Below, piece after piece: positions 27,068 to 35,334 of a DNA stretch of 51,932 nucleotides (its first letter is position 1; the number at the start of each line of letters is the position of its first letter). Below the pieces are notes generated by a model. The model was not told the origin of the DNA. It made no database searches and was given only the letters and a program-made list of their open reading frames with translations. The stretch is from an uncultured Campylobacter sp. Its GTDB lineage: Bacteria; Campylobacterota; Campylobacteria; Campylobacterales; Campylobacteraceae. The stretch covers positions 1-51,932 of the forward strand of contig CAKVAF010000014.1 in NCBI GenBank assembly GCA_934718785.1, given 5' to 3'. Position numbers and translations under genes: made by a program.

Positions 27068-28477
27068 ATGACAAATCATGAAAATGTAGATTTAAATTTA
27101 GAAAGAGCCATACTCAGCGCTTGCCTAAACAGCGAAGAAGCCTTTAATAGCATTTCTTTAGAGCTTGATAGCAGCGACTTTAGCCTAAAGGCTCATCAAG
27201 ATATCTTCGAAGCCATCGCATTTTGCCTGAATGCTAATAAGCCTTTGGATATAAGCTTTATCAAAAAACATATTAAAAATTTCGATGAAAATGTTTATAT
27301 AGAAATTGTCGCTACAAATCCAATCATTGATCTAAACGCTTATGCTAGCGAGCTTAAAAAGCTAAGTATTCGCCGCAAACTCTTAAGCCTAGCCATTACA
27401 ATGCCCAGCAAAATCAATGATAATAACCTTGAAATCACTGAAATTTCAGAAAAAATCAGCCAAGAAATTTTTGATATCACAAGCCGCGCAAATCGCAATG
27501 ACATCAAGGAGATGAAAGAAGTTATCGGCGAAGTTTTAGAAGAGCTTAAAAAGCAAAAAGAAGCTGAAAATAAAGAAATTCTAGGACTTGACACCGGCTT
27601 TAAAGAACTGAACAAAATCACAAAAGGCTTTAAGCCCGGTGAGCTCATCATCGTCGCAGCACGCCCGTCTATGGGAAAAACAGCAATTTGCTTAAATTTC
27701 ATTGAAAAAAGCCTAAGAGAAAATAAAGGTGTGGTGCTTTTTTCCCTTGAAATGCCAGCAGCTCAGATCATGCAAAGAATGATTTCTTCAAAAACTTCCA
27801 TATCCTTGCAAAAAATAATGAGCGCGGATTTAAATACAAACGAATGGGAACGTTTTGGCGATGCGTGTAATGAATACAGCAAAAAAAGCTTTTATATCTA
27901 TGATAGCGGCTATGCAAGCATTGCTGATGTGAGCGCTGTTTTAAGAAGACTTAAAAATCAGGATAAAAGTATAGAACTTTGCGTGATTGATTATATAGGC
28001 TTGATGTTGGGAAGCTCGGCATTTAAGGATAGACATTTGCAAGTGAGTGAAATTTCACGTGGCTTAAAACTGCTTGCGCGCCAGCTTGAAATTCCTATCA
28101 TCGCACTATCTCAACTCAATCGTAGCCTTGAAAGCCGCGCCAATAAGCGCCCTATGCTCAGTGATTTGCGTGAAAGTGGCGCCATAGAGCAAGATGCGGA
28201 CACTATACTTTTTGTTTATAGAGATGATGTGTATAGAGAGCAAGAAGAACTTGAGCGCAAAAATAAAATGATAGCCGAGGGCAAGGGCGCTGAATACAAG
28301 CCCGTGTTTATAAGAGATGCGATTAAAGATAATGCCGAGCTCATCGTGGGTAAAAATAGAAATGGCCCCACAGGCACGATTGAGCTTGTTTATTATAAAG
28401 AAAAGGTTACTTTCATGCAGGCTGAAAAGCAGTTTTCAGCTCCTGTGGAAATTAGCTTTAACGCAAATAAAAACTGA
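27068..28477 (+). CDS. dnaB: Replicative DNA helicase DnaB
   Basis: The hexameric helicase that unwinds the replication fork. The 469-residue protein has the N-terminal DnaB domain (NLERAILSACL...) and the RecA-like core with Walker A ARPSMGKTA (198-206), VVLFSLEMPAAQIMQRM, Walker B LCVIDYIGLM and the QLNRSLESRANKRPMLSDLRESGAIEQDAD motif. No intein is present. TACAAT at about 27040 is a possible -10. Confidence 0.96.
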   Translation: MTNHENVDLNLERAILSACLNSEEAFNSISLELDSSDFSLKAHQDIFEAIAFCLNANKPLDISFIKKHIKNFDENVYIEIVATNPIIDLNAYASELKKLSIRRKLLSLAITMPSKINDNNLEITEISEKISQEIFDITSRANRNDIKEMKEVIGEVLEELKKQKEAENKEILGLDTGFKELNKITKGFKPGELIIVAARPSMGKTAICLNFIEKSLRENKGVVLFSLEMPAAQIMQRMISSKTSISLQKIMSADLNTNEWERFGDACNEYSKKSFYIYDSGYASIADVSAVLRRLKNQDKSIELCVIDYIGLMLGSSAFKDRHLQVSEISRGLKLLARQLEIPIIALSQLNRSLESRANKRPMLSDLRESGAIEQDADTILFVYRDDVYREQEELERKNKMIAEGKGAEYKPVFIRDAIKDNAELIVGKNRNGPTGTIELVYYKEKVTFMQAEKQFSAPVEISFNANKN

Positions 28478-28531
28478 TTAAATGCAATCTCAAAACAGCA
28501 CAAAAATTCATTTATAAATTAAGGATAATTG

Positions 28532-29500
28532 ATGAAACTCAGTCAAATCGCACAATTTTTAAACCTAGACTACAAGGGCGAAGATATTGAAATTTCAGCG
28601 CTTAATTCTCTAAATAACGCAAGCTTTAACGAGCTTACTTATTGTGATGGGGATAAAAATGCTAAAAATATAGCAAATTCAGGCGCTGCAGCCATACTCG
28701 TAAATGCTGCTCACGCTCATCTTGTGCCAAAAGAAACGAAAATTTTAATCACTGATAATCCACACTTAAGCTTTGCAGAGCTTAGTAAGCTCTTTGCCAA
28801 ACCTTTGATAACAAAAGATAAAATGAGCACGCAAATTGCAAAGACAGCGACAATTATGCCAAATGTTTATATAGGCAGTGGGGTAAAAATTGCTGAAAAT
28901 GTGGTGATTATGGCAGGCGCATTTATAGGAGATAATGTAGAAATAGGCGCTGGAAGCATTATTCATCCTAATGTTGTGATTTATAATGAGAGTAAAATTG
29001 GCAAAAATTGTCATTTGCTTGCAAACTGCGTCATAGGAAGCGATGGCTTTGGCTACGCGCATACGAAAAATGGCGAGCATATTAAAATCTATCACAACGG
29101 CAATGTGATTTTAGAAGATAACGTAGAAATAGGCGCTTGCACGACTATTGATCGGGGCGTTTTTGAAAGCACGCTCATTAAAGCTGGCACGAAAATTGAT
29201 AATCTCGTTCAAGTAGGACACAACTGCATTTTAGGGCAAAATTGTCTCATCGTCTCACAAACAGGGCTTTCAGGCTCAAGCAAACTAGGACGCAATGTCA
29301 TCATGGGCGGACAAAGCGCGACAAGCGGACATCTTACAATCGGCGATTTTACCACGATCGCTGCGCGCGGCGGCGTGAGCAAAAGCCTAGATGGTGGGCG
29401 TGTTTATGGGGGCTTTCCTATTATGCTTCAAAAAGAATGGCTCAAACTTCAAGCTAAAATCATCGCAGCATTTAGTCTTAAAAAAGAAAGCAAAAGCTAA
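28532..29500 (+). CDS. lpxD: UDP-3-O-acylglucosamine N-acyltransferase LpxD
   Basis: Adds the second (N-linked) acyl chain in lipid A synthesis. The protein (about 322 residues) has an N-terminal uridine-binding domain, then many left-handed beta-helix hexapeptide repeats (VYIGSGVKIAENVVIMAGAFIGDNVEIGAG...) and a C-terminal helix. The catalytic His is in VQVGHNCILG. The ORF extends to a TTG at 28529, but AAGGA is correctly spaced (6) from ATG 28532. lpxD here supports continued lipid A synthesis even though waaC at 47865-48935 is broken. Confidence 0.95.
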   Translation: MKLSQIAQFLNLDYKGEDIEISALNSLNNASFNELTYCDGDKNAKNIANSGAAAILVNAAHAHLVPKETKILITDNPHLSFAELSKLFAKPLITKDKMSTQIAKTATIMPNVYIGSGVKIAENVVIMAGAFIGDNVEIGAGSIIHPNVVIYNESKIGKNCHLLANCVIGSDGFGYAHTKNGEHIKIYHNGNVILEDNVEIGACTTIDRGVFESTLIKAGTKIDNLVQVGHNCILGQNCLIVSQTGLSGSSKLGRNVIMGGQSATSGHLTIGDFTTIAARGGVSKSLDGGRVYGGFPIMLQKEWLKLQAKIIAAFSLKKESKS

Positions 29501-29553
29501 ATTTAATTTAAATTTAGCTACAATAAAATTTTATTTTATTTAAGGAGAAATTC

Positions 29554-29772
29554 TTGGCAAAAGATGATGTGATAGAAATTGATGGCACTGTCATTGAAGC
29601 ATTACCCAATGCAAATTTTAAAGTAGAACTTGACAATAAACATGTGATTTTATGCCATATTGCTGGCAAAATGAGAATGCATTATATAAGGATAATACCA
29701 GGAGACCGCGTCAAAGTCGAACTTACACCTTACAGCCTTGATAAAGGGCGCATTACCTTTCGTGATAAATAA
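29554..29772 (+). CDS. infA: Translation initiation factor IF-1
   Basis: The 72-residue OB-fold factor [26 protein letters not shown]...[23 protein letters not shown] is a full-length IF-1 binding the 30S A site. The start is TTG (29554) with AAGGAG six bases upstream; there is no ATG at the expected place. TACAAT at 29519-29524 is a likely -10. It is followed after 14 bases by the OPT transporter. Confidence 0.95.
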   Translation: MAKDDVIEIDGTVIEALPNANFKVELDNKHVILCHIAGKMRMHYIRIIPGDRVKVELTPYSLDKGRITFRDK

Positions 29773-29786
29773 TTTTAAGGCTTTTT

Positions 29787-31748
29787 ATGCAAACTCTTAA
29801 AGAACTCACCTTTCGTGGCGTCATCATCGGCGCTATCTTAACGCTCATTTTCACGGCTTCAAATGTTTATTTAGGGCTTAAAGTAGGACTTACTTTTTCA
29901 AGCTCCATTCCAGCAGTTGTCATCGCGGTGGCGATTTTAAGCTTTTTTAAAAGATCTAATATCCTTGAAAACAATGTCATTCAAACGCAAGTCTCAGCTG
30001 CTGGCACGCTTTCTGCTGTGATTTTTGTATTGCCCGCGCTTTTTATCATCGGTTATTGGCAAGATTTTGTGCTGTGGCAAATTTTGCTCATTTGCTTTTG
30101 TGGGGGCACTTTGGGCGTGCTTTTTACGGTGCCACTGCGCCGCGTTATGGTTGTTGAGAGTAAATTAGCTTATCCTGAAGGGCGCGCGGCGGCTGAAATT
30201 TTAAAAGCCGTTTATAAGGATGAAAAAAGCGAAGAAAACAGCAAAAAAGGGCTTAAAGAAATTTCACTGAGTGCTGGCATTGCCGGGCTTATCACGCTTT
30301 TTACAAATGGCTTTAAAATGCTTGTGGGCGAAAGTGCCGTCTCTTTCATCGCTTCAAAGATGACTTTTTGCTTTTCTATAGGTTATTCTATGGCGCTTTT
30401 GGGCGCGGGTTATTTGGTGGGGCTAGTAGCCAGTATCGCACTTTTTGCAGGGATTTTCTTAGCTTGGGGTGTGCTGGTGCCTTATTTTTCAGCTTATGAG
30501 CCTTTTGTTGAGGGCAGTTTAAATGACTATGCTTTTGGAATTTGGAAAAATAAAGTGCGTTTAATCGCTGCTGGAGTGATTGCAATTTGCGCACTTTACA
30601 CGCTTTATAAACTCAGTAAGCCTGTATTTGAAGGACTTAAAATCACTTTTAAACACGCAAAATCTTTGCAAAGCAGTGATTTAAGCGATATGGACCTTTC
30701 TTTTAAAAGCCTTGTGGCGATTTTCATTTTGGTATGTATTGGGCTTTTTATTTGCTTTTTTAGTTTTGTCAATGCGGCGCATTTATCCCTTAGCCTTTGC
30801 TTTTTATTTGCTTTTGTGGGCGTTTTTCTCGCTCTTTTCATCGGCTTTTTCACAGCAGCAACTTGTGGCTATATGGCGGGGCTTGTAGGCTCTTCAAGTA
30901 GCCCGATTTCTGGCATTGGCATTATTGGCGTGATCATCAGTTCTTTTGTGATTTTTTTATTTGCTAGCATAAATTCTTTAAGCGCGCAATTTGGCGTGGC
31001 TTTAGCGCTATTTACAGCAAGCGTGATTATCGCTATAGCCGCGATTTCAAATGATAATTTGCAGGATTTAAAGACCGGGCATTTAGTCGGCGCGACGCCT
31101 TATCGTCAGCAAATCGCTCTTATTATCGGCTGCTTTTTTGGCGCTCTTGCCATTGCGCCTGTGCTTGAGCTTTTGTATCAAGCTTATGGCTTTGCAGGCA
31201 GCTTGCCACGCGCAGATATGGACGCAAGCGCAGCTCTAGCGGCACCTCAGGCGAATTTAATGGCGACTTTATCACAAGGCATTTTTGGCGCAGGCGTTGA
31301 GTGGGGGCTTTTGGGCGCGGGTTGTGCTTTAGGCATACTTATTATTTTTATCGATAAATTGCTTAAAAGTGTGGCGAATTTATCCTTGCCACCCCTTGCG
31401 GTAGGCATTGGTATGTATTTGCCCCCTGCTACAAGCGTGCCAGTCGTTATCGGTGGAATTTTAGCTTATCTCATTCATAAAAAAATCGCCACGCGCGCTA
31501 AGGACGAGTTTAAAAACAAAGAACACAAGGGCATTTTATTTGCTTCAGGGCTCATCGTGGGCGAAAGCCTTGTGGGCGTGATTTTAGCCTTTGTTACGGC
31601 AATTTCTGTCTCAAATGGGGGCAGCCAAAGCCCGCTGGCATTAAATTTAGACCTAGCCTTTATGAATAGTGAGCTTTTAAGCCTTATAATTTTCATCGGC
31701 GTGGTGTTTTATTTTGCCAAACGCATTTTGAAAAAATCCAAACTTTAA
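29787..31748 (+). CDS. OPT-family oligopeptide transporter
   Basis: A 653-residue inner-membrane carrier with about 14-16 helices. The start FRGVIIGAILTLIFTASNVYLGLKVGLTFSSSIPAVVIA is the OPT family opening, and MAGLVGSSSSPISGIGIIG and ALAAPQANLMATLSQGIFGAGVEWGLLG are other family motifs. OPT members of this bacterial branch take up peptides or, in some cases, metal chelates. It lies next to infA and uppP, which recalls the C. jejuni Cj0204-Cj0205 order. AAGG precedes the ATG. Confidence 0.9.
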   Translation: MQTLKELTFRGVIIGAILTLIFTASNVYLGLKVGLTFSSSIPAVVIAVAILSFFKRSNILENNVIQTQVSAAGTLSAVIFVLPALFIIGYWQDFVLWQILLICFCGGTLGVLFTVPLRRVMVVESKLAYPEGRAAAEILKAVYKDEKSEENSKKGLKEISLSAGIAGLITLFTNGFKMLVGESAVSFIASKMTFCFSIGYSMALLGAGYLVGLVASIALFAGIFLAWGVLVPYFSAYEPFVEGSLNDYAFGIWKNKVRLIAAGVIAICALYTLYKLSKPVFEGLKITFKHAKSLQSSDLSDMDLSFKSLVAIFILVCIGLFICFFSFVNAAHLSLSLCFLFAFVGVFLALFIGFFTAATCGYMAGLVGSSSSPISGIGIIGVIISSFVIFLFASINSLSAQFGVALALFTASVIIAIAAISNDNLQDLKTGHLVGATPYRQQIALIIGCFFGALAIAPVLELLYQAYGFAGSLPRADMDASAALAAPQANLMATLSQGIFGAGVEWGLLGAGCALGILIIFIDKLLKSVANLSLPPLAVGIGMYLPPATSVPVVIGGILAYLIHKKIATRAKDEFKNKEHKGILFASGLIVGESLVGVILAFVTAISVSNGGSQSPLALNLDLAFMNSELLSLIIFIGVVFYFAKRILKKSKL

Positions 31749-31816
31749 CGCGCAAAATCTTTTCATTAAGCCTTTTTTTATAAAATATCCCTTTAAATTT
31801 ACAAAAAAGGGATATT

Positions 31817-32713
31817 TTGAAAGATTTTTTTATATCAAATTTCAGCCTTGATTTTTGGGTATTTCATTTAAATTCTTTTTTAAATCTTAATTTATTTGCG
31901 CAAATTTTTAGCTTAGAAAGCTTGCAAGCTTTTATTTTAGGCATTGTAGAGGGATTGACTGAGTTTTTGCCAGTAAGTTCCACAGGGCATATGATACTTA
32001 CGACTTCTATTTTAGGGATGCAGCTTGATGATTTTTGGCGCTCTTTTTTAATCATCATTCAGCTAGGCTCAATTTTAGCGGTGATTTTTGTCTTTTGGCG
32101 CAGGCTTTTTGCGGGATTGAGTATTTGGTTTAAACTTGCTATTGGCTTCGTTCCTACTGGGCTTATCGGGCTTTTTGTGTATAAGCATATCAGCACGCTT
32201 TTTAATGGCTATGTGGTCGTTTTTATGCTGATTTTAGGCGGTTTAGTCTTTATTATCATTGAAAAAACACATAAAAATAAGGCTTATAAGATAAACTCAC
32301 TTGATGAAGTGAGTTTTTTGCATGCCTTTATCATAGGACTTGTTCAAAGTCTAGCGATGATACCAGGCACCTCAAGGAGCGGTGCGAGCATTGTTGGTGG
32401 GCTTTTGCTGGGGCTTAATCGTAAGGTGGCTGCTGAGTTTAGCTTTTTGCTTGCCATTCCTACGATGATTATAGCTACAAGTTATAATATTTACAAGCAC
32501 CCTGAGCTTTTGAGTAATGCAAACTCTTTCACACCCCTTGCCATAGGCTTTATCACAGCTTTTATCGTCGCGGTTTTAATCATCAAGCTTTTTTTAAAAT
32601 TCATCTCTAAATTTAGCTTCACGCCTTTTGGAATTTATAGAATTTTACTCGGCTTTTTATTTTTATACCTTTATCTTAGCGCCACTTTGCCAACGAGTGA
32701 GTTTAAACTTTGA
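31817..32713 (+). CDS. uppP: Undecaprenyl-diphosphatase UppP (BacA)
   Basis: Recycles undecaprenyl pyrophosphate to the monophosphate carrier for peptidoglycan and glycans, and gives bacitracin resistance. Both active-site motifs are clear: [15 protein letters not shown] (residues 43-57) and [20 protein letters not shown]. The 298-residue ORF starts at TTG with AAAGGG upstream, but the family normally begins near residue 35 ([15 protein letters not shown]). The extra N-terminus is Asn/Phe/Leu-rich ([14 protein letters not shown]) and repeat-derived. Whether it is translated is uncertain. A perfect terminator-like hairpin lies inside the gene (32293-32319). Confidence 0.9.
   Translation: MKDFFISNFSLDFWVFHLNSFLNLNLFAQIFSLESLQAFILGIVEGLTEFLPVSSTGHMILTTSILGMQLDDFWRSFLIIIQLGSILAVIFVFWRRLFAGLSIWFKLAIGFVPTGLIGLFVYKHISTLFNGYVVVFMLILGGLVFIIIEKTHKNKAYKINSLDEVSFLHAFIIGLVQSLAMIPGTSRSGASIVGGLLLGLNRKVAAEFSFLLAIPTMIIATSYNIYKHPELLSNANSFTPLAIGFITAFIVAVLIIKLFLKFISKFSFTPFGIYRILLGFLFLYLYLSATLPTSEFKL
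32293..32319 (+). terminator. Intrinsic-terminator-like hairpin inside uppP
   Basis: AAACTCACTT, loop GATG, AAGTGAGTTT: a perfect 10-bp stem with tetraloop, ending in six T (32314-32319). It lies in the middle of the uppP coding region, in the sense orientation. Could attenuate the gene when translation lags, or simply be coincidence from the codons NSLDEVSFL. Confidence 0.5.
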
Positions 32714-32743
32714 TGATGATTTTTAGAAAATAGATTTTAGAAT

Positions 32744-33520
32744 TTAAATTTTACCCCACACATAGCCTGTCATCGAAATGGCGCCATAATTATAATTTTG
32801 ATTAAACACTGCGATTTCATCACTTTCATCACTTGCGCCAAGAGCGTTGATAAAGGGCAAGAAATGCTCTAAGCTCTCAAAAGAGCGACTGTCAAAGTCT
32901 TTTGAGCTTTGATAATTTAAAAGCGCCTTATAATCGCACTCAAGCACTGCTTTTTTGATAAACTCATCGCTTCTAAGCGCCCATTCATAGCCTTTGTTTT
33001 TGAAATCAGTATTCAAAAGCCCTAAATTATGCACGATATTGCCACTGCCTAAGATTAAAATCCCCTGTTCTCTAAGCTCTTTAAGAGTTTTGCCTATCTC
33101 AAATTGAGTCTGTAAGGGCAAATCAAGCGCCACGCTCATCGGCACGATAGGGATATTTGCCTGTGGATACATCTTGCAAAGCACCGCCCAAAGCCCATGA
33201 TCTAAGCCCCAAGTATTGTCAATAAAGGCTTTGTAAGGCTTTAAAGTCTCAAATGCTTCATCAGCTACCATTAAATCACCCTTTGGCTCATATTTTAGAG
33301 CATAAAGCTCGGCAGGAAAGCCATACATATCATAAATTTGCTCGAGCTTGGCGTTTTTATCACTCACTCTCACCCCGCGCCCATACCAGTGCGCTGAAAT
33401 ACCCAAAATCGCCTTTGGCTTGATCTTTTCGCCTAAAATTTGCCAAGTGCGCGTGTTTTCATTATCGCTGATGGCATTCATCGGGCTTCCATGCCCTACA
33501 AAGATGACAGGCATTTTCAC
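32744..33520 (-). CDS. LigB/DODA-type class III extradiol dioxygenase family protein
   Basis: A 258-residue protein resembling YgiD and plant DOPA 4,5-dioxygenase: MPVIFVGHGSPMNAI near the start, ILGISAHWYGRGVRV (metal-binding His region) and ILGSGNIVHNLG in the middle, ISMTGYVWGK at the end. Family members open aromatic rings of catechols using zinc or iron; the natural substrate of YgiD-type proteins in most bacteria is not known. GTG at 33520 has AAGGA six bases upstream; ATG at 33514 is the alternative. It is divergent from the CorA-like gene. No aromatic degradation cluster surrounds it. Confidence 0.8.
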   Translation of the reverse strand: MKMPVIFVGHGSPMNAISDNENTRTWQILGEKIKPKAILGISAHWYGRGVRVSDKNAKLEQIYDMYGFPAELYALKYEPKGDLMVADEAFETLKPYKAFIDNTWGLDHGLWAVLCKMYPQANIPIVPMSVALDLPLQTQFEIGKTLKELREQGILILGSGNIVHNLGLLNTDFKNKGYEWALRSDEFIKKAVLECDYKALLNYQSSKDFDSRSFESLEHFLPFINALGASDESDEIAVFNQNYNYGAISMTGYVWGKI

Positions 33521-33737
33521 TTTTTATCCTTATTTTTGAAATTCATTTAAATTTAAAACATTTCACAAAACAGCGGCAGCAGTTTTAAAATTTAAATCCA
33601 GCAAATTTTTAAAATTTCAAATAAATTCTAGCAAGGCTTTGATAAACAAAGGTTTTAAAAAAGGGTTAATGAATGAAAACGAAAAATTTAAAATTTGCTG
33701 CTATACTTTCAAAATGATTTCATTTTAGAGGATAAAA

Positions 33738-34742
33738 ATGCAAGCAAATGGCGCTTTAAAGGGCTTTTTACAGGGCAAGTTTTCAAACACCTTATACACT
33801 GAGTTTTTTCAAACAAAAGTCTTAATTCTCGTGCTGCCTTATGAAAAAGCTATGGATAAAAAAGCAGAAGTGTTGAAATTTTACTTTGAAGCAGGACAAA
33901 TTTATGAGTTTAAAGATGATTTTAAACCTTTGAGCGAGCAGGATTTTTCAGCACTTTTAAAAGGCATTTTTGATGATATTAAGCTTTATTTAAACCACTG
34001 CCAAGACTCGCTTGAGCGCAAGGAAAATGCGATTTTAAAGGGAAAAATCGTTGCGAATTTTTTTAGAAAATCATTCGTTTTGAAGCAAAAAATTCTAAAA
34101 GTTGTCAAATTTGCTATGCAAAGTAGCGAGAGTTTAAAGGGCTTAAGCAGCGATATTGCCGAGCTTAAAAACGCTCTTAAACTTCACATTTTAATGGCGT
34201 CAAACCTTGAAAAAACTTCGCGCGAATTGCTTTATCAGCTTGATGGGCTTTATAGTCTGATTTCAAGCATAAAAAGTGAAAAAACAAACAAAAACATCTA
34301 TATTTTAAGTATCATCTCCACGATCGTGCTGCCGCTAAACTTGATCGTGGGCTTTTTTGGGATGAATACAGGCGGGCTTTTTTTATCTCAAAGTCCTTAT
34401 GGCACGGCTGTTGTTACGCTTCTTATCGGTGCTATTTGCTTGCTTGGGGTGTGGTATTATCGTTATAAAACCAAGCAGGATTTGAGTATGGATGAGAATT
34501 TTAATTTTGAAAAAGCCAAGTCAAGCCTAGACAAAAACGCGTTTAAACCTAGCACAAAAGGCATTTTAAAGTCTATTTCTAAAACGAGCTTAGAAAGCAA
34601 AGAAAATTTAAATACATTCAATTTAAACGAGAAAGAAAATCTCAAAATCAATTCTAAAGAAGAAAATTTAAAAGAAAATTCTAAGCAAAATTTAAATACC
34701 CCGCAAAACAGCGACACAAAAGAAAATTCTAAATCAATTTAA
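33738..34742 (+). CDS. CorA-family divalent cation transporter with long C-terminal tail
   Basis: The 334-residue protein shows the CorA core: a helical cytosolic N-domain, a long helix 7-like stalk (ALKLHILMASNLEKTSRELLYQLDGLYSLISSIKSEKTNKN), TM1 IYILSIISTIVLPLNLIVGFFGMNTGG with the GMN selectivity motif, and TM2 YGTAVVTLLIGAICLLGVWYYRYK. CorA normally ends a few residues after TM2; here about 90 more residues follow, rich in Ser, Lys, Asn and Glu, encoded by repeated AAATTTAAA-type DNA. Mg2+ or a related ion is the expected substrate. TATACT at 33702-33707 is a candidate -10; AGAGG precedes the ATG. Confidence 0.82.
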   Translation: MQANGALKGFLQGKFSNTLYTEFFQTKVLILVLPYEKAMDKKAEVLKFYFEAGQIYEFKDDFKPLSEQDFSALLKGIFDDIKLYLNHCQDSLERKENAILKGKIVANFFRKSFVLKQKILKVVKFAMQSSESLKGLSSDIAELKNALKLHILMASNLEKTSRELLYQLDGLYSLISSIKSEKTNKNIYILSIISTIVLPLNLIVGFFGMNTGGLFLSQSPYGTAVVTLLIGAICLLGVWYYRYKTKQDLSMDENFNFEKAKSSLDKNAFKPSTKGILKSISKTSLESKENLNTFNLNEKENLKINSKEENLKENSKQNLNTPQNSDTKENSKSI

Positions 34743-34794
34743 ATGAATTTAACTCATCAGCAATGGTTTTTAAACTTTAAATTTCCAATAAAAA

Positions 34795-35334
34795 CTATTT
34801 TTTCTTTGGGCGAAAGGTGCCAATGATGGCTTCATTAGCCTCGATATAACCGGCGCCAATTAAATCAAGACAGTAAGGAATGGCTGGGAAAATAGGCTCT
34901 AAGCACTCTTTAATCGCCTTAGGATTGCCCGGTAAATTGATAATCAAGCTTTTTTGATAAATGCCCGCACTCTGCCTAGATAAAATCGCTGTTGGCACGA
35001 ACTCAAGGCTTTTTGCGCGCATAAGCTCGCCAAAACCAGGCAACATTTTCTCACATACCGCGTGCGTGGCTTCTGGCGTGATATCTCTTAGCGCAGGTCC
35101 TGTACCACCGCTTGTCAAAATCAAATCACAAGCGCGCGAAATGGCTAGAAATTTTAATTTCTCGCAAATAAAATCAAACTCATCAGGTATGAGTTCGCAA
35201 AAAAATTCACATTCATTTTTGATATAGCTTTGCAAAACGCTTTTGATTTCTGGCGTGGCTTTATCTTCGTAAATACCGCCACTGGCTCTATCGCTAATAG
35301 TCAAAATACCTATTTTAATGACTTGCATACTCAT
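34795..35334 (-). CDS. mog: Molybdopterin adenylyltransferase MogA
   Basis: Adenylylates molybdopterin, the step before MoeA (2277-3470). The 179-residue protein has the MoCF-binding fold: IGILTISDRASGGIYEDKA at the N-terminus, LILTSGGTGPALRDITPEAT in the middle and SLIINLPGNPKAIKECLEPIFPAIPYCLDLI near the end. Its ATG overlaps the FtsH-like stop (ATGA); another ATG two codons in is possible. It is the last gene of the aroB-mtaB-FtsH-like-mog set. Confidence 0.93.
   Translation of the reverse strand: MSMQVIKIGILTISDRASGGIYEDKATPEIKSVLQSYIKNECEFFCELIPDEFDFICEKLKFLAISRACDLILTSGGTGPALRDITPEATHAVCEKMLPGFGELMRAKSLEFVPTAILSRQSAGIYQKSLIINLPGNPKAIKECLEPIFPAIPYCLDLIGAGYIEANEAIIGTFRPKKK

Noticed and set aside
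32744..33520. Linking the LigB-type dioxygenase with the p-cresol-type flavocytochrome into one aromatic pathway
   Set aside because: The genes are 12 kb apart, on different strands, with no other aromatic catabolism genes between, and YgiD-type proteins often have no known catechol substrate.
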